The translations under genes and the position numbers were made by a program. This document shows, one piece after another, positions 44,623-58,200 of a stretch of DNA of 64,000 bases. Numbering within the stretch: position 1 is the stretch's first letter; each line of letters starts with the position of its first letter. The stretch covers positions 124,001 to 188,000 of the forward strand of contig CANTFL010000873.1 of NCBI GenBank assembly GCA_947650285.1, given 5' to 3'. Under the pieces are notes generated by a model. That model saw only the letters and a list, made by a program, of their open reading frames with translations. It ran no database searches and had not been told where the DNA came from. The DNA comes from Hyaloperonospora brassicae. Taxonomy: Eukaryota; Oomycota; Peronosporomycetes; Peronosporales; Peronosporaceae.

Positions 44623-44754
44623 CATACATACATACATACATACATACATACATACATACATACATACATACATACATACATACATACATACATACATACA
44701 TACATACATACATACATACATACATACATACATACATACATACATACATACATA
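44419..44754. repeat. CATA tetranucleotide microsatellite, 336 bp (about 84 units)
   Basis: Pure CATA units except two CTTA units near 44587-44594. The long frames on both strands across it (Tyr-Ile-His-Thr and Val-Cys-Met-Tyr repeats) are by-products of the repeat, because a 4-bp unit read in triplets never meets a stop. Confidence 0.98.
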
Positions 44755-47700
44755 AGCGTACATGCATGTATTCAAAGACACATCCATAAAAACACTTGTA
44801 AATACACAGAGCGCTTCCTTTAAACTGGACGAGTCAGAAATTACTTTAGCACCAAAGTATACAAGTCTGACTGAATAATGCAGAGGACATCTTATTTATG
44901 ACGTCATTAAGTGACGTCTTACATTTACTAAAGAGTTAATAATAATCGACATCCACGACCAGTAATTTGCCAACCTTTATCGAGCTTGCCGCCCTGAGCC
45001 CTTATTTATGAATTTGTACCGCCTTATAGGTCAAACAATAACCATTTAAATACTCATCCTCTTTTAATGAACATGGCAATATTTGATGGGTTAATAAAAG
45101 GTCTGTTACTGGCCCACGTGAAAACTCTGTCATACAAAGGTTTCAACAGCAAATCATAAAACTGAAATTTTGGTAGGTGTTTGAAAGTAATACATATGAA
45201 TAATTCCACGCCGTCTACTTATGAATAATTCCTTACGTACACGACATTTATGAACACGCCATTGTAAGTATTTTAATTCTTTACATCTTGCGTAGCTCTC
45301 CTTTAACGTCACAAAGACGCTTCAAACGCATCACAGCGTACCATTTATATCGCATATATTTGTGCCCTTATGCAACGCTGCTATTATTTGCGTTCGGTAA
45401 TGAAGCGAGATGACGATTGTACATCGAATAGTCTAGAACGATAGTTGAAAGGCTAGTGGAACTTATCGCATCTGGCTTTGGTGTAGCTTTCTTTTAGAGC
45501 ACGATGCGCAAAGTTCAAATCATGTTTGCTCTGTTGCCGAGGTACATATATATATACGTACCTTGAATTACTTTCGGGCACTTTGAGCAGCATTTATATG
45601 TTGGTACAGGCTGGAAGCGCCACAACAACAGCTATTTTTACCATCGTAATGATGATAGCTCGCAGCACTGATATATCTGCGTCACATCACTTATATTTAT
45701 ATCGAAAGACAGCTTTGCACGAACCTTTTTGACTATTACTTCCAATTTGCAGGTCCTGGCGATATATATTTACATATTTGCCTCTTTTAGTCAGGTAATA
45801 CAGGATAGGTTGCAATAAGTATGAGGAACTATACATCTTTGTCGATTGCCGTTAACAAATCTATAAGCCGTTAGACAATATTATTAAGTACCTCCGAGAT
45901 ATCATTAAAACACAATAGATTAGGCTCACTAAGGTAGTTTATGAGTACTTTTAAGGGAGACAGTTTCGGTCATCAAAAACACCCAATACATTGAATTAAA
46001 ACGTATTTAAATTATACCTATATTTTAATATTCGACATGCTTCGAAAATCTTTATTCGAATAGCGTTTTCAGGTTACATTCGTCACCGATCAACTAATTT
46101 TATATTCAGATTATTTTTATTTAAAGTAAGCCACTGATTTATTCCAGACGCACAGAATGGGCGACGAGCAAGAAGGATAATTTAGAATTTAATTCTATGT
46201 GCACTTAAGGTAACAAAACATTTAATTTATGAAGCAATTTAACCACTGTAAATTAAATTCCTTTTATTATCTTCAACTATGTTTTCATAAAATTTGTAAA
46301 CCCCGCACGCACGTAGATTTCGAGACATCTGTGGTTCGCACTATACAAAGCGTAGGGCGATCGTGCTATGTCGTAAAGAGTATCGATGTGACGTGATATC
46401 TGGACACGCTGCGTGGAACGTTTAAGGCCCTCAAACAATATATTCAACTCGAATGTGTTTTTGACGATGATGTAATTTTTACTCTATACCTAATCCTTCA
46501 CCGTTTCTTGTGAAACGAAATCGGCTTTGTTTGACCGTAAAAAATGAACGTTAGATGTACATGCTTTAAAACCATGTGGCGCGCACTGATAAAGAGACGA
46601 GCACTTCTAATTTAATAGTACAGTATTTAGCATCAGATTAGTGCGATGAAACAACAGATAACATTTGATTAATTGGCAAGATATGGTTCGTCCATAGCGA
46701 TTGAGAGAACAGAATGGTCAACAATAAATTGTAGATCAGTATGAGAGCTAAATTGCTGCAACAACAAGACGTAGCAAATATTTTTTAACCGCAAAAAAAA
46801 TAAATATATTAAAACAGGAATTTGTGAAATTTTTAGATATTACGTTTGGCCGGGTTGGACGAAACCATACAGATTCGTCTTACAGCACAAGAAAAACGCA
46901 ATTTGCATCGACCTACCCAACTTAACGTGACGTTCTAAAGCTTAGGCTTTAGCGCTCATGTTTTCCGCATATATGCCTTCGTATAGCTAGGTGTTCTAGA
47001 GAAACAGATATTACCTACCTTACAATTAAAGAACTGAGTTAGACACTTTTTGAGCTGCTATCGTATACTAGAATAACTATACCGCTCACGACCGGCACAT
47101 CCACTTCCCTGAAGATTTAATATACAATATCCAGATTGATTAATATTTGTTGAATACGGAACTTTAGCCGGGTCTGCTGCCGTTCCCTTTTGATGCCTAT
47201 CTGTTTGGCTTGGAGCTCGTAAGCTTGAGAACGAAAAATTTACTAATTTGTTTATAGCCTTCAGAATAAGTAAATTTGCGTAAATAAAACCTAATAGCTT
47301 CTGTGTAGTCCACAGATAGACGGAAGGCATAATCTATGATACCCTTCTACAGGAAAATAAATCAGATCGCTTTGCTATCTCAATCATACCAGAAACGCAA
47401 AATCAGATGAAGATAGTGCAATCAGCACATGCGCTAGTGCTTCGAAATTAGGATTTGGTGCGAAAAATGGTAAAACTCAGATGGTCAAAAGATCTCGAGA
47501 CGAGGATCCAACTTTTTTCACCAACTCGTATATCTGTAGCAAAAAGCAAAAAGTTTTGACGTCAGTTTAGTCATGGTGATATGCTGCTGGATCAGCAACG
47601 TTGCGATTATTTGCATGCATATCACCATTTATGTTGTTCTATTGTAGTCTCTATGTGTGTATATGATTTTGAGGGTGAGAAAATACTCTTCACCTTCAAG

Positions 47701-50700
47701 ATTAGATTTACAGGATACACATTTCTTTGTGCACCAAGAGACGATGTATTGTCGAATACCTTTTTGTGATTATAAAGGCGCTGGATCTATCTAGGCCCAA
47801 TTCTGTATATAGACCATTAACACAGCAAAACGACTTACTGCGATGAAATGTTTGTGCATCTTCTTTATTTTACAATAGCTCATGACGTTCGAGGACTGAA
47901 AATTGGTCCGAGCTAGAATAATGTTTGCCGCTTGATCATCAAAAGGTTTACTAATGAAAGAGAGTTTAAATTGTGCCAATTCCTTATTAATAAGTTCGAT
48001 GGCATTCATGATTGTAGGTAGAACTGCCTTATGACTAAGTGAAGTTGATTAATCCATTTTAAACTAGGCCAGAGGCGGTCTCATTCATACTTAGGCAAAG
48101 CAGAACCTGGTTTACTCCAATTAGTCGATTGCACCGATATATGTACCGAGTTTTATAGAAGAGCATACATATACCACACATCGAAGTGCCCCAATGCCAC
48201 AGCTTAATTTTATCATCCTAGATCGACAAGATAGAAGCCCACGACAATTTTAAAATTAGATACGCAATCAGACCAAAAACACTCAATGATGCACCCTTTT
48301 AAAAAGCCAATTTCTCAAAATTACTACTAAAGCAACAGGTCTTCCATAATATGAGCATATAGTACTTCATAATATACCAAGACAATTGACGGCTCGGTTT
48401 TATACGGTTCAAGTATAGTCATTCTCAGGCTGGATAGTATTGTGCATCTCAAAGATATGATCAATCTGTATTATTAAAACAAGGGGTTTCTAGTATGCGA
48501 TTATAAAATATGTGCAAATTTGCGTAGTTGTCGCGTACAACGAATACTTGGTCTTTCCTTTATAAAATGTACTGTTAAATAAGTATAACCGAAATTTATC
48601 AGCTTATAATATATGAAAGCATCCTCTATGCGAAGTCATATATACAAAATTAATGAAATTATACGGAAATTATCACGAGCCGATCCGCAATTAAACTAAT
48701 GTATTAAATCCAAATGTTAGATATGTATGAATGTGCTGTGCGATCTGCATATTATTTAGCAGTCATCAAGACAGGGAAATTAAACTCCGCTTAAAATTCT
48801 GCGCTTTCAACCAGTGTTCATTTCTTTGTCAACAAGGCATTACGATAGAGTTATTTATAGCCTATCCAGTATCGTAAGCGCTTAGATAGGGCGAGTCCAT
48901 ATATTTGTATCCAAAATTTTGCTTGCAACGATCCACACGTAGATATTGACTTGGAAAGCTACCATGGTTTTGGGGTCCTAATCTCCACATTTTCCCATAC
49001 GATAATCTATCGCATTAGGTATTCCGCTACCGTGTGTTACATTTCCTTACTCACTATATGTTCGTAAATAAGGCGGGTGCACTCTTACAGGTGGACAGGT
49101 GTCGAATTAAAAACAATTGACCGTGCTTTACATTAGTTAATATGTATAAAGAATACCGCACGACGACGATAATTCTTGCAGGGAGGGTATTAAGTGTCAG
49201 AACCCCTGCTATAAACGAGATCGCCTAGTCCAAAGTGGACGATTAACACGCGAGCTTTCTGACCACTTGGGCCGTCTCGCGATCTTGCACGCTTCAATTA
49301 ATTAAAGCTAAGGATATGAAGATCTCGTGAGCTTTTTTTTAAATTACATAATAGTAATCTTCTTGGTGGTCTATGTATCTTTGACGTCTGAAGGCTAAAA
49401 ATTTCTATTTAAAAATAGGAATGACACATGTGCTTATATGATACTCGATTTTCCATTAAATGTCATTAAACAAATATTTTACCACTGATCAGGCTGTTTT
49501 CGATTGTACTTGTGGGCTAACAAGTGTAACCTTAGGATGTCAAGATTCGATCTTGCATCGTATCCGGGGTACACACTAGGTTTTATTGATAGTATTATCC
49601 ACAGGTCACGGTGCACGAGATTACTTCATCCAAGATGACGTAAATTAAGATCATATCATTTGAGATCGCCATCCCGACCACGCATCTTTCATACCGCATT
49701 GTTTAAAAGAGTTTAAATTCCAATTTTCTTGGTCATTGATCGCGATGTGATATGAACTTCATTGTGTGGCTCACAAATAAAGCAAAAGTGGAACTTAATT
49801 GTAGCGCTATCTGCGGTTAGTACTTAGTAATTCGCTTCAATGTAGTACTTTACGCAACAAACGATTTTTATTATACAACCCAACGGTCTCAGATGCCTGT
49901 ACGCTTTACGCATGGGCCTGGTAATTGAAATAGGACATCCGCTTGCACGTGGATCTAATAAAAGTCGTCTAGTATATTCTGTGCATGAGCGATGCTTCCA
50001 TAAACAGCACTGAGCACCCCAGCAAAATTATCAGGAATTGCATTGTTGAATAATAATGCCGTATCGATAAAGAAAGTCCTAATAAGGTGCAAAAGATGTT
50101 ACACGCATCTAATTATATTTTTGCGGTATCTTGAGCCGAGTTACTGCGACGTTTTGTTTTTCATAGCCAAACATGGATTGAAAACGGCAAGGGGAGTCTA
50201 ACGAACGACTTCTAAAATAGTTAATGCGATAATGCGCGTACCTGGCATCTGCAGCTAGCGTAACGTCACATCTTGGGTGCATTGCCGTTTATAGATCTTA
50301 CGCCCGCGTCCAAACATAATTACGGCAATATTTCATTGGATACTATCAGCAGTCTAAAAGGCCTGATACTTCTTTTTGACTTGGTATGCGCACATGCACA
50401 ATAGCGCGCACAACATTAAGAGATTATGATTCATATCCATTACAATGTAAAGAGAAAGGGCTAGTACAATGGTTGAGCCGAGTATCGACACTCTTGGGAT
50501 AGTATATATATATATATATATATATATAATACGATCATTGGATGATCGACTATGTTGGTATTTCCATGCCGATACACATTATTTCATGTCTCCTATGACG
50601 CAAGCCGTTTCTTTGTTTACTAAATAACACACAGTATGACACATACTAAGTAGAGTGCGTCGTCACTCGTAAGTTACGTCTGCTACAATTATATGAGCAT

Positions 50701-53700
50701 ATAAGCAGTACATAGCAATTTACTACATACGATGAAATTATACTTTAATTTGAGTACGTATCATTTGGTTTAAGTATAGACCACATATCGTACCATGCGT
50801 CATCACGTATGGCCACTTTCTTCTCATTTAACTTATATTATTTCGAAAAGGATGTTGTTCTTCTTGTAATGTACTATTTCCGTGATAAATCACTTTTACT
50901 AGATGACAGCCAATTATGTGCTTCGCGCCGGTCTGACGCAGGTTAAAATGGCACGACATTAAAGACAATCTGTACCAACCATGGAGACATCAAAACAGTA
51001 AATTTATATCGAAAGGCACTGACTGCTAAATCAATCGGTAAGGATACGGGTACTGAGGTAACGACTATAAAAATTGCTTTCGTGTTGTCTTTTAAACGAC
51101 ATAGAAAAAGTATAAGTATAAAAAATACTTATAGGTAAAATAAAGTATATTTTGCCTATATCTCGTCAAGAAATACTTTCATATTTGTAGCGGTTGATAG
51201 GTCTTTAAATTGGTTGCTTATCTGACATGAATTTGACAAAGTTAAGCATTATCCGGCAACAGTTCACGTGTAGGTATAACCATATGCAACCTGGGACAGC
51301 GTTTGCCCATTCGATTTTTATGTACCCATTTAATGTAATGCGGTCTTACGATGACTATATTACGATCAGTTTAAATTAACTGAATACGCCATTATCAATT
51401 GGGGCGCTAGTATGTACTTGCTCTCGAAATTCGTCCATACTTGTAATTTTATATTTTTACACGCGTCTTTGCGAACTTTGTTCTAATATGATGGGGGTAG
51501 TAAGAGTCCGTAAAACGCACCTTAATCCCACGCTAAAAGAACGAGTCGATCTATTTATTAGTAATATTTTAGTCCTTTTTTAATGAATGAATCATGCTGG
51601 TACCAGATCGATCGTATTAGAACAATTGACATAAACCTATAGACCAACATATTAATTTAACCCCAGGAATGCCATAGGAGCTTGATATAATCATGAAATA
51701 TCGGCTGGTAAAGTAATTAAACCATGCAATTTTTGATACGCTTTAAATCAAATCTGTCCAATATCTGCTTAACCTATTTTGATTTATGAAAAACATGTGG
51801 TATTTGTACAAAAAGAGGTAATATTGTGAAGACGCGTTCGCTTATTAAGAATGTGAAGAACTTGTTATAGTGCTTTCTAAATGTGCTAAAATCGAATTAC
51901 TGCATGCGGCGACCACACATATGCTGCTTGCTGTGGATTGTCTACGCATTTCCTATCCCATATTTGATGAATTGTGATCCATAATTTAGAAAGCGAAACA
52001 TCGATTAATCTAAAATGACCTATCAGATTTAACCACTCACATATCGTCAACAAAAAGATCATCGATACCGCTTTAATAGGCGCATTGAGGACGATTTAAA
52101 TGGCTATAGAGAGGAATCATGCTTTTTTATAAATGGCAGTGACGATTCTACCATAATTACCTTCGGCATCTACAATGCCTGCTACGACGTGGATGCTTAT
52201 GTCGACCGAAAAATTTAGTAATTAGTATATGGATATATAGAGAGTGATAACGAATAAAGTGAAGTATTGCTGCTCAACCATTTTGAAAAGTACTTACATT
52301 GTTAGCGTCAATTGCTTAATTGATAATTGTTGACACCTCTATCTGAAATTGTAGACGGACAACCTTCTCTTGAATCGATGAAGGATATTTCGTTCAACAG
52401 TTGGCGTTAAATTAAAAAGTTTTCGCAATGACGAACTTTGTCAGCGGTAAAAGATTGCCAAGCCCATCTTAAATATAATCCGTTCCGTTTTACCGAGACT
52501 TTGAACAAAATAAACTTACGACAAATTGTTCTTACGCTAACTACGTTTTGTGAGGGTCTTCCACTCTTTTGTTGTCAGTATAAGTCTTCTATTTACATGG
52601 CAGATCAATACTGCAACGAACAATTTATAGCGATAATTGCCTTTACGCTTCTTTATGTTAGCATGTTGATTTAAGATGATATTTTTACGTAACTAGGATA
52701 TTATTTACTGGTTAAAGACATTTAGTCACAAATTAAAGGTCTTTTATCGATCGGAGGTCGGCTATTATATCTCATTCCGAGCGATATCCATTTAATTAAA
52801 ATATAGACGACTCTGTTAGTATTGGACATGAATAATGACCGGTTCCACTCACGCATAAAGGTTTATTTTCAAGCATCTTGCGATTTATTTCTCACACCTA
52901 GCTGGTCATTTTGATAAGTTAGTCCAGAGCTTTCTACAACACCATTTTAGTGCATAACTTTGCGCAGTTATCAAAAATTTATAGGAAGGTTATTTCAACC
53001 CCACGAAATGATCAAAAGTCGAAAAAGTTATCGTTTTCGGTGGCACAGTCATTCTACACATAGTGTTTGGTAATAGTTTACGATCTTGGCATTTTCCAAG
53101 AAGGCGACTTCCTGATTGCAATAATATATACGGGTAATCCAAACAAGAGCGATTCAAGCAATCGTAAATTTCTTGCAAGGCTACCATCACCTCATGCATT
53201 TCAGACGATACATGCCTCTTAAATGGGTTAACCAAAACGTAATAGTTACAAAGTGTCATACTGCCAGCGGTCGGCACAACTATGACAATATTCGATATAT
53301 AAAAAGACTAAGTACGCCTTTGTCAATTAAGAGCCCAAATTCTTAGCAGTTTATTGAAAAATGATACATATTAAATGATATGTTAACGTGATAAATTTTA
53401 CCAGGCTCAATGACTAATGCCTTAAAAGTTGTAAAAGTATTCACCTTTTTATCTTTATCCAGCAAATAATATTTATGGGCATTATTAGGACCTGTGTGGT
53501 ATTAATGTCAAACAAACATAACAAACTAAGGGGAAAATGCTACATGATTTTTACGACTATATACTGAGTTCAATACAAGCATTAGTCGGGTAAAGGGGTT
53601 CATTTTTTCATCTTTCATCTAATGTACCCTTTGGTAGGGCAGTAAACGATTTCCTGTTTACGCGATTGAGACATAGCATAAACGTGTTAAATATATCATA

Positions 53701-54117
53701 ATTTGGCTGATCGAGCCGAAGCAACCCTTAATCTCATTAATTGTAAAATAATTACGTAGTGGAGCTACCTAAATAAGATATTCACTCCTTATACTCATAC
53801 ATCCAATAAAAAATACTTTATATCCATTTCCTTGCGGCCGCGTAAGTAGTCTCGCAGTGTTTCATTAAGCTAAAAAACGTTGATGCGTGTACTTGCAAAT
53901 ATTTTAGGACAGGAGATCTATTTTTACACATGAAGTGCCGATCGAGGTCTGGTGTAAAAAACTTATGGCGAGTTTTTGGCAGGGTCGAGAAGACACATAT
54001 GTTCTTAATGAATTCGAGGTTGAGCAATGTATCCTGAGTAAAATTATTCGTGATCATGTAAGCTAATAAATTACTTTTAATCAATTATGCTTATATGGGC
54101 CTCAAGATCCTATGTTA
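44755..54117. other. AT-rich region without genes
   Basis: About 9 kb of clearly AT-rich DNA with only short arbitrary frames (the longest is under 100 codons), no motif I recognise and no repeat over 100 bp seen by eye. An AT run is present at 50503-50528. It may be heavily mutated repeat DNA or a gene-free heterochromatic block. Confidence 0.55.
50503..50528. repeat. TA dinucleotide run
   Basis: Thirteen TA units in AT-rich DNA. Confidence 0.9.
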
Positions 54118-54118
54118 C

Positions 54119-55250
54119 GTGTTGCCCATTCACGATATTTGTCTCCTTATACGATGTAGTTTACATCAGATACATATCCATCTGTATGGTAATTTTTACG
54201 TCTCAATAGCGATCGCGCAATATAGATTGCTCTATCGGTACGTATTCGACAAAGAGAGAAATAACCAGATTTATAGTAACGATGCATTAGGTAATTTGTT
54301 TTAATATGTAAATGCTGATTTTGCTACGTACTATATCTAATCGGAAAATATTTACCATAGAGGGCTATACCGCCTCTATTTTATTAAAGTCGCTCTTAAG
54401 GACGCTGCATAATCTTTCAATTGTCTACAACTAGTATTTGTAGAATTCTACAGGGTAGGCTCTCTTAGATTGTGGTTTAATATAAAATATAAATCGATAA
54501 ATTCAAGGGAAAGTTTCTTATAACGAAAAAGGGGGACCCGTCTAGTGTTCAACGATTTATGCTGAGGACTCTTCATCAACCCATTATAATCCTTTAAGAT
54601 TTCTGAGTCTCGTACTAATTAGGGGGGAAGAAAGGGTATGAAAAAAAGGAATGAGACGTTTCTAATGGTGAAGAATTCTCATACAACAACGTTCGACATC
54701 CCAAAACCCAAGAAAAATCAAATGCTTGACAGCCAAATTGGTCGGCTTCAGATAAAACCGAGAATAAGCCGATGATGGAAGCAATGTCATGCCAGATCTG
54801 GTTCTACATCGATGATGTGGTACACACTATCTGAATAGTGTGCAGCAAGCATAGGGTCTACATGAAATTTACGCGATTCTTCGCCTCAACATTCATATCT
54901 TCTACGCAAGCTGTGCTATCGCCGTTCTTTAATTTTCTGCGTCTTCTTTGCCCATCCCCTTTATCAAACTTCACATCATTGCAGCTAAGTCAGATCACAT
55001 CACGAGATTTGTGCGGAAATAACGGAATAACTTCAGAGTATCTAATTCCAATTTTACATACCCATTCTCGCACTTATCCTGTCTTGGGTGATGCAATCCG
55101 TAACATCGCTTTAAATTACTATCACGTGTTCGCGGAAACAAGATAAACCCCCTATTTTCACTTTTGCGTAATTGGGCTTATGTAACGTGTCTTGGAGTCA
55201 GATCTTCATAACTAGTCGTTTCCCGATAATCAAAAACATCGTTTACATAC
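54119..55250 (+). repeat. Decayed dispersed direct repeat, copy A
   Basis: Matches 63433-64000 in three patches: 54119-54160 (shared GTTGCCCATTCAC and GATGTAGTT), about 54838-54870 (shared TAGGGT.TACATGAAA), and 55085-55250 (high identity, about nine bases in ten). Between the patches the copies have drifted or carry insertions. A 102-codon frame at 54838-55146 has no known motif. Confidence 0.75.
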
Positions 55251-58200
55251 ATCCGCCCGAAATCCCGCGCCTGCCAATCATATAGCTTTTAAACTCAAAT
55301 TAGACCCACAATCACTCATTTCACTAAACATCTTAACGCTGTAGGTATTTACCACTCTAAGCACCAATATTCGCTTGCATCCAAAGTATATATGTAGTGT
55401 CAGTCGGGATTTGTGATGCAAATAAAAATGATCGACAAGATTCTTTTTCATTTAAAGACGACGTATTACACATTTTTATCCTTAACTTCAAGAGTTAACG
55501 ATGTTCAATTCTCAGTTTTACCTAGTACAACGGCGTGTATAGAATACGTTGCTATTATTATTTCCTTAAGCCATCGGATTTGAACAGAACGGATTATCGA
55601 AATGATTGACTACTCAAAACAAATTTGTAGTTGCTTGACGCCTCTTCATAGCACTCTTGTGAATGTTCCTTTGATCGTACAACGCGCGACGTCGGGCGGC
55701 GTGGTGGCTTTTAAAACGGGGCATTCGAATTACGCACTGCTGTCAAGTGAAATAATATCTCTAAAAATGTAGTGAGCACCAGTGCCCTTGTTAACGTTCA
55801 TACATTATACGGGCTTAAAGGACGACTAGATAATTTATTCTTTGGATAGTAGGAAAACGTAAAATATTATTTTATACAATTTAGTCATACAACTCTTGTC
55901 TGTCTGTTTTAAATGACTTGTTGATATTGATATAGCTGAACGTATGATAAAGTCTATTCACCAACCATTGCATGAGCCTAACAGCGATTGAAAACTTAAG
56001 TCATCACAATAATCACCTATGATTAGAACTTTGGTTTATCTCAACAATAAAAGTGATATTGCTAAAAGGAAATTTGATATCATATTTTATTACCATCACA
56101 AACAATATTTTTTTAGTAAATGGTTGTATGTTACAGCTTTCCTTCAACAGCGACTAAACGTAAAGAACGTAATCGTTAATTGCTACTGCAGCACGCAAGG
56201 CGCTTTGCTTTAGCCGCTAAACTGTAATTATCATCTCGACATATGCAGTTGAAAGAGTACCTGCCATCATATCCATCCTTTTAACACGAACAAGACTAAT
56301 TCATTCAACTTATAGGTAGACCTAAAGGCTCTATGCAATTCGACTCTTCCCAGGAGAATTAGAAAGTCTGAATTAAATAATTAATCTAGCATGCAAAGGT
56401 TTCTTGTGCCTCAAGGATATTTTAGCGCGGCATGTTGTGTATCAAAAGTATGTTTGCGGAGCACGAATCGTTATAAAAATGCCTAATAACGAAGACCGGC
56501 TCATGCCGAGCGAGACATATGCACAATTTTCTCCGCACTACCAGTTTTACGAATCTCGGCTAGAAAATATTAAGCCTCTACGACAAAACCAACAGCTCAA
56601 CATCCGTGGTTTTCCTTGAAAGCCATCAATGTAAATGAGTCACCTCGTTCAGGATTGCTAGCTAAGTGTATGTGTTCATGAGTTAAGAAGGTACATCGGA
56701 TTTTTAAAGGTGTAAAACGCCACATGCTTTTATCCTAAACTGGGACGCATGAAGGATTGATCGTCAACAGTATCTTCAGTATTTAAGTACATGAAACTCG
56801 CGAGATCGTGGAACCATTCCGTACTTGTAATTAATGAGGGTGTGAGTTATGAACAAATTTATATAGATCGTAAATTAGAGGTATGCTACACGATTCATCA
56901 CATGCATGTAAGAGCCAGGTATCGTCGCAGTCTGCACGCTACGAATTGTGCCGTGCAAAGATAATACATATTTGATCGCACGGCGATAGCAATTCGTTCG
57001 ATAGCATACCATCAAGAATATTTGATTGTAACTTGGTCCAGATCTGACGCGCATTCATATGACGTACTTGGCCTTTCAGCGAGATCAAACCATATCAAAA
57101 AACTTTTTTATGATACATCACATAGCTGTTTTGTGGTCTTCTTCAAATTTACTTTATCGCGGTGTCAAAGAAAAATCTTTACATAATTTTAACTCACATC
57201 GAGGTAAAATCCGCCCATCTCCCTTAGTACTTCATAAAATCATTCAAGCAATCCCATTTTGCTACCTGCCGCGACTGAACCTAGGAAATTGGCCTCTTAA
57301 GCTTTCAAATGATCGATTTGTCTCTTAATAACAAAAATTAGCCCTCTTTTGTGCGGAATCTCCCGTGATATGCAATTTGCGAACGAGGTAAAGATCTACT
57401 TTAAGGACCTGACACCTTAGAGGATTAATCGTTTTCTGATCTACAGACTCTGAAAATCCCAGCAGTATTTGTATAGGGAACAAAAGCTTGTCATCGTGTG
57501 ATCGACGTATCTCTCTTAAGTCACTAAGATTAAATTTAATTTCAGATGAAGATTTTGCTGAAAACCTATTCATTTCCTTTCTTTTCAGCTTCATCCAATG
57601 ATTCGGTTGTATCCAAAGCGCTTGCCAAAAAAAGATTCATAATTTTTACATTAAACATAATGGTGAGATAGGTATACGAAATGCACCGCAAACGCTATTA
57701 AAAGGTAATTTCATATCAAGGCTAAATCATTTTTGTCAAGCTTAATATTGCACTAGGAAATAGACTTCTTATTATAGCCTTAGAGTTGTTTAATATATAG
57801 CTAATGTCTCCCCGTGGACTTCGCGACGAGTCAGCCTGAAATTTATATAATAGCTGGACACCAATATACGTGCTAATTTAAATCTTGATCATACCTGTAT
57901 ATATTTCACTGACGCAAGTATTAAAATATGTACCTTCTTTATTTCGCAGATACGCCTTAGCTTGTGTCTTCGATTGGATTTTTATTATCAATTACGTTGC
58001 CCGATATATATTATATAAGTCGTTACAGGCTTTTTTGCTTTTTACAAGATGGTAAACTTACTTTCCACCTTGTACCTTGCGCATGAAGATCGGCATTGCC
58101 AAGCAATATTAAATTCTATCCACGCTCGTTACGTGTATAAATAATGGCACGATAGCGATCCGAGACATGTCCAATATGTTCGATATTTTCTGACAACGAA

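Noticed and set aside
44362..44789. Long open frames on both strands with Tyr-Ile-His-Thr or Val-Cys-Met-Tyr repeats
   Set aside because: They are produced by the CATA microsatellite, which cannot contain a stop in these readings. There is no gene.
54838..55146. 102-codon frame in the AT-rich region
   Set aside because: It lies in a dispersed repeat and is not open in the second copy at 63593-64000.
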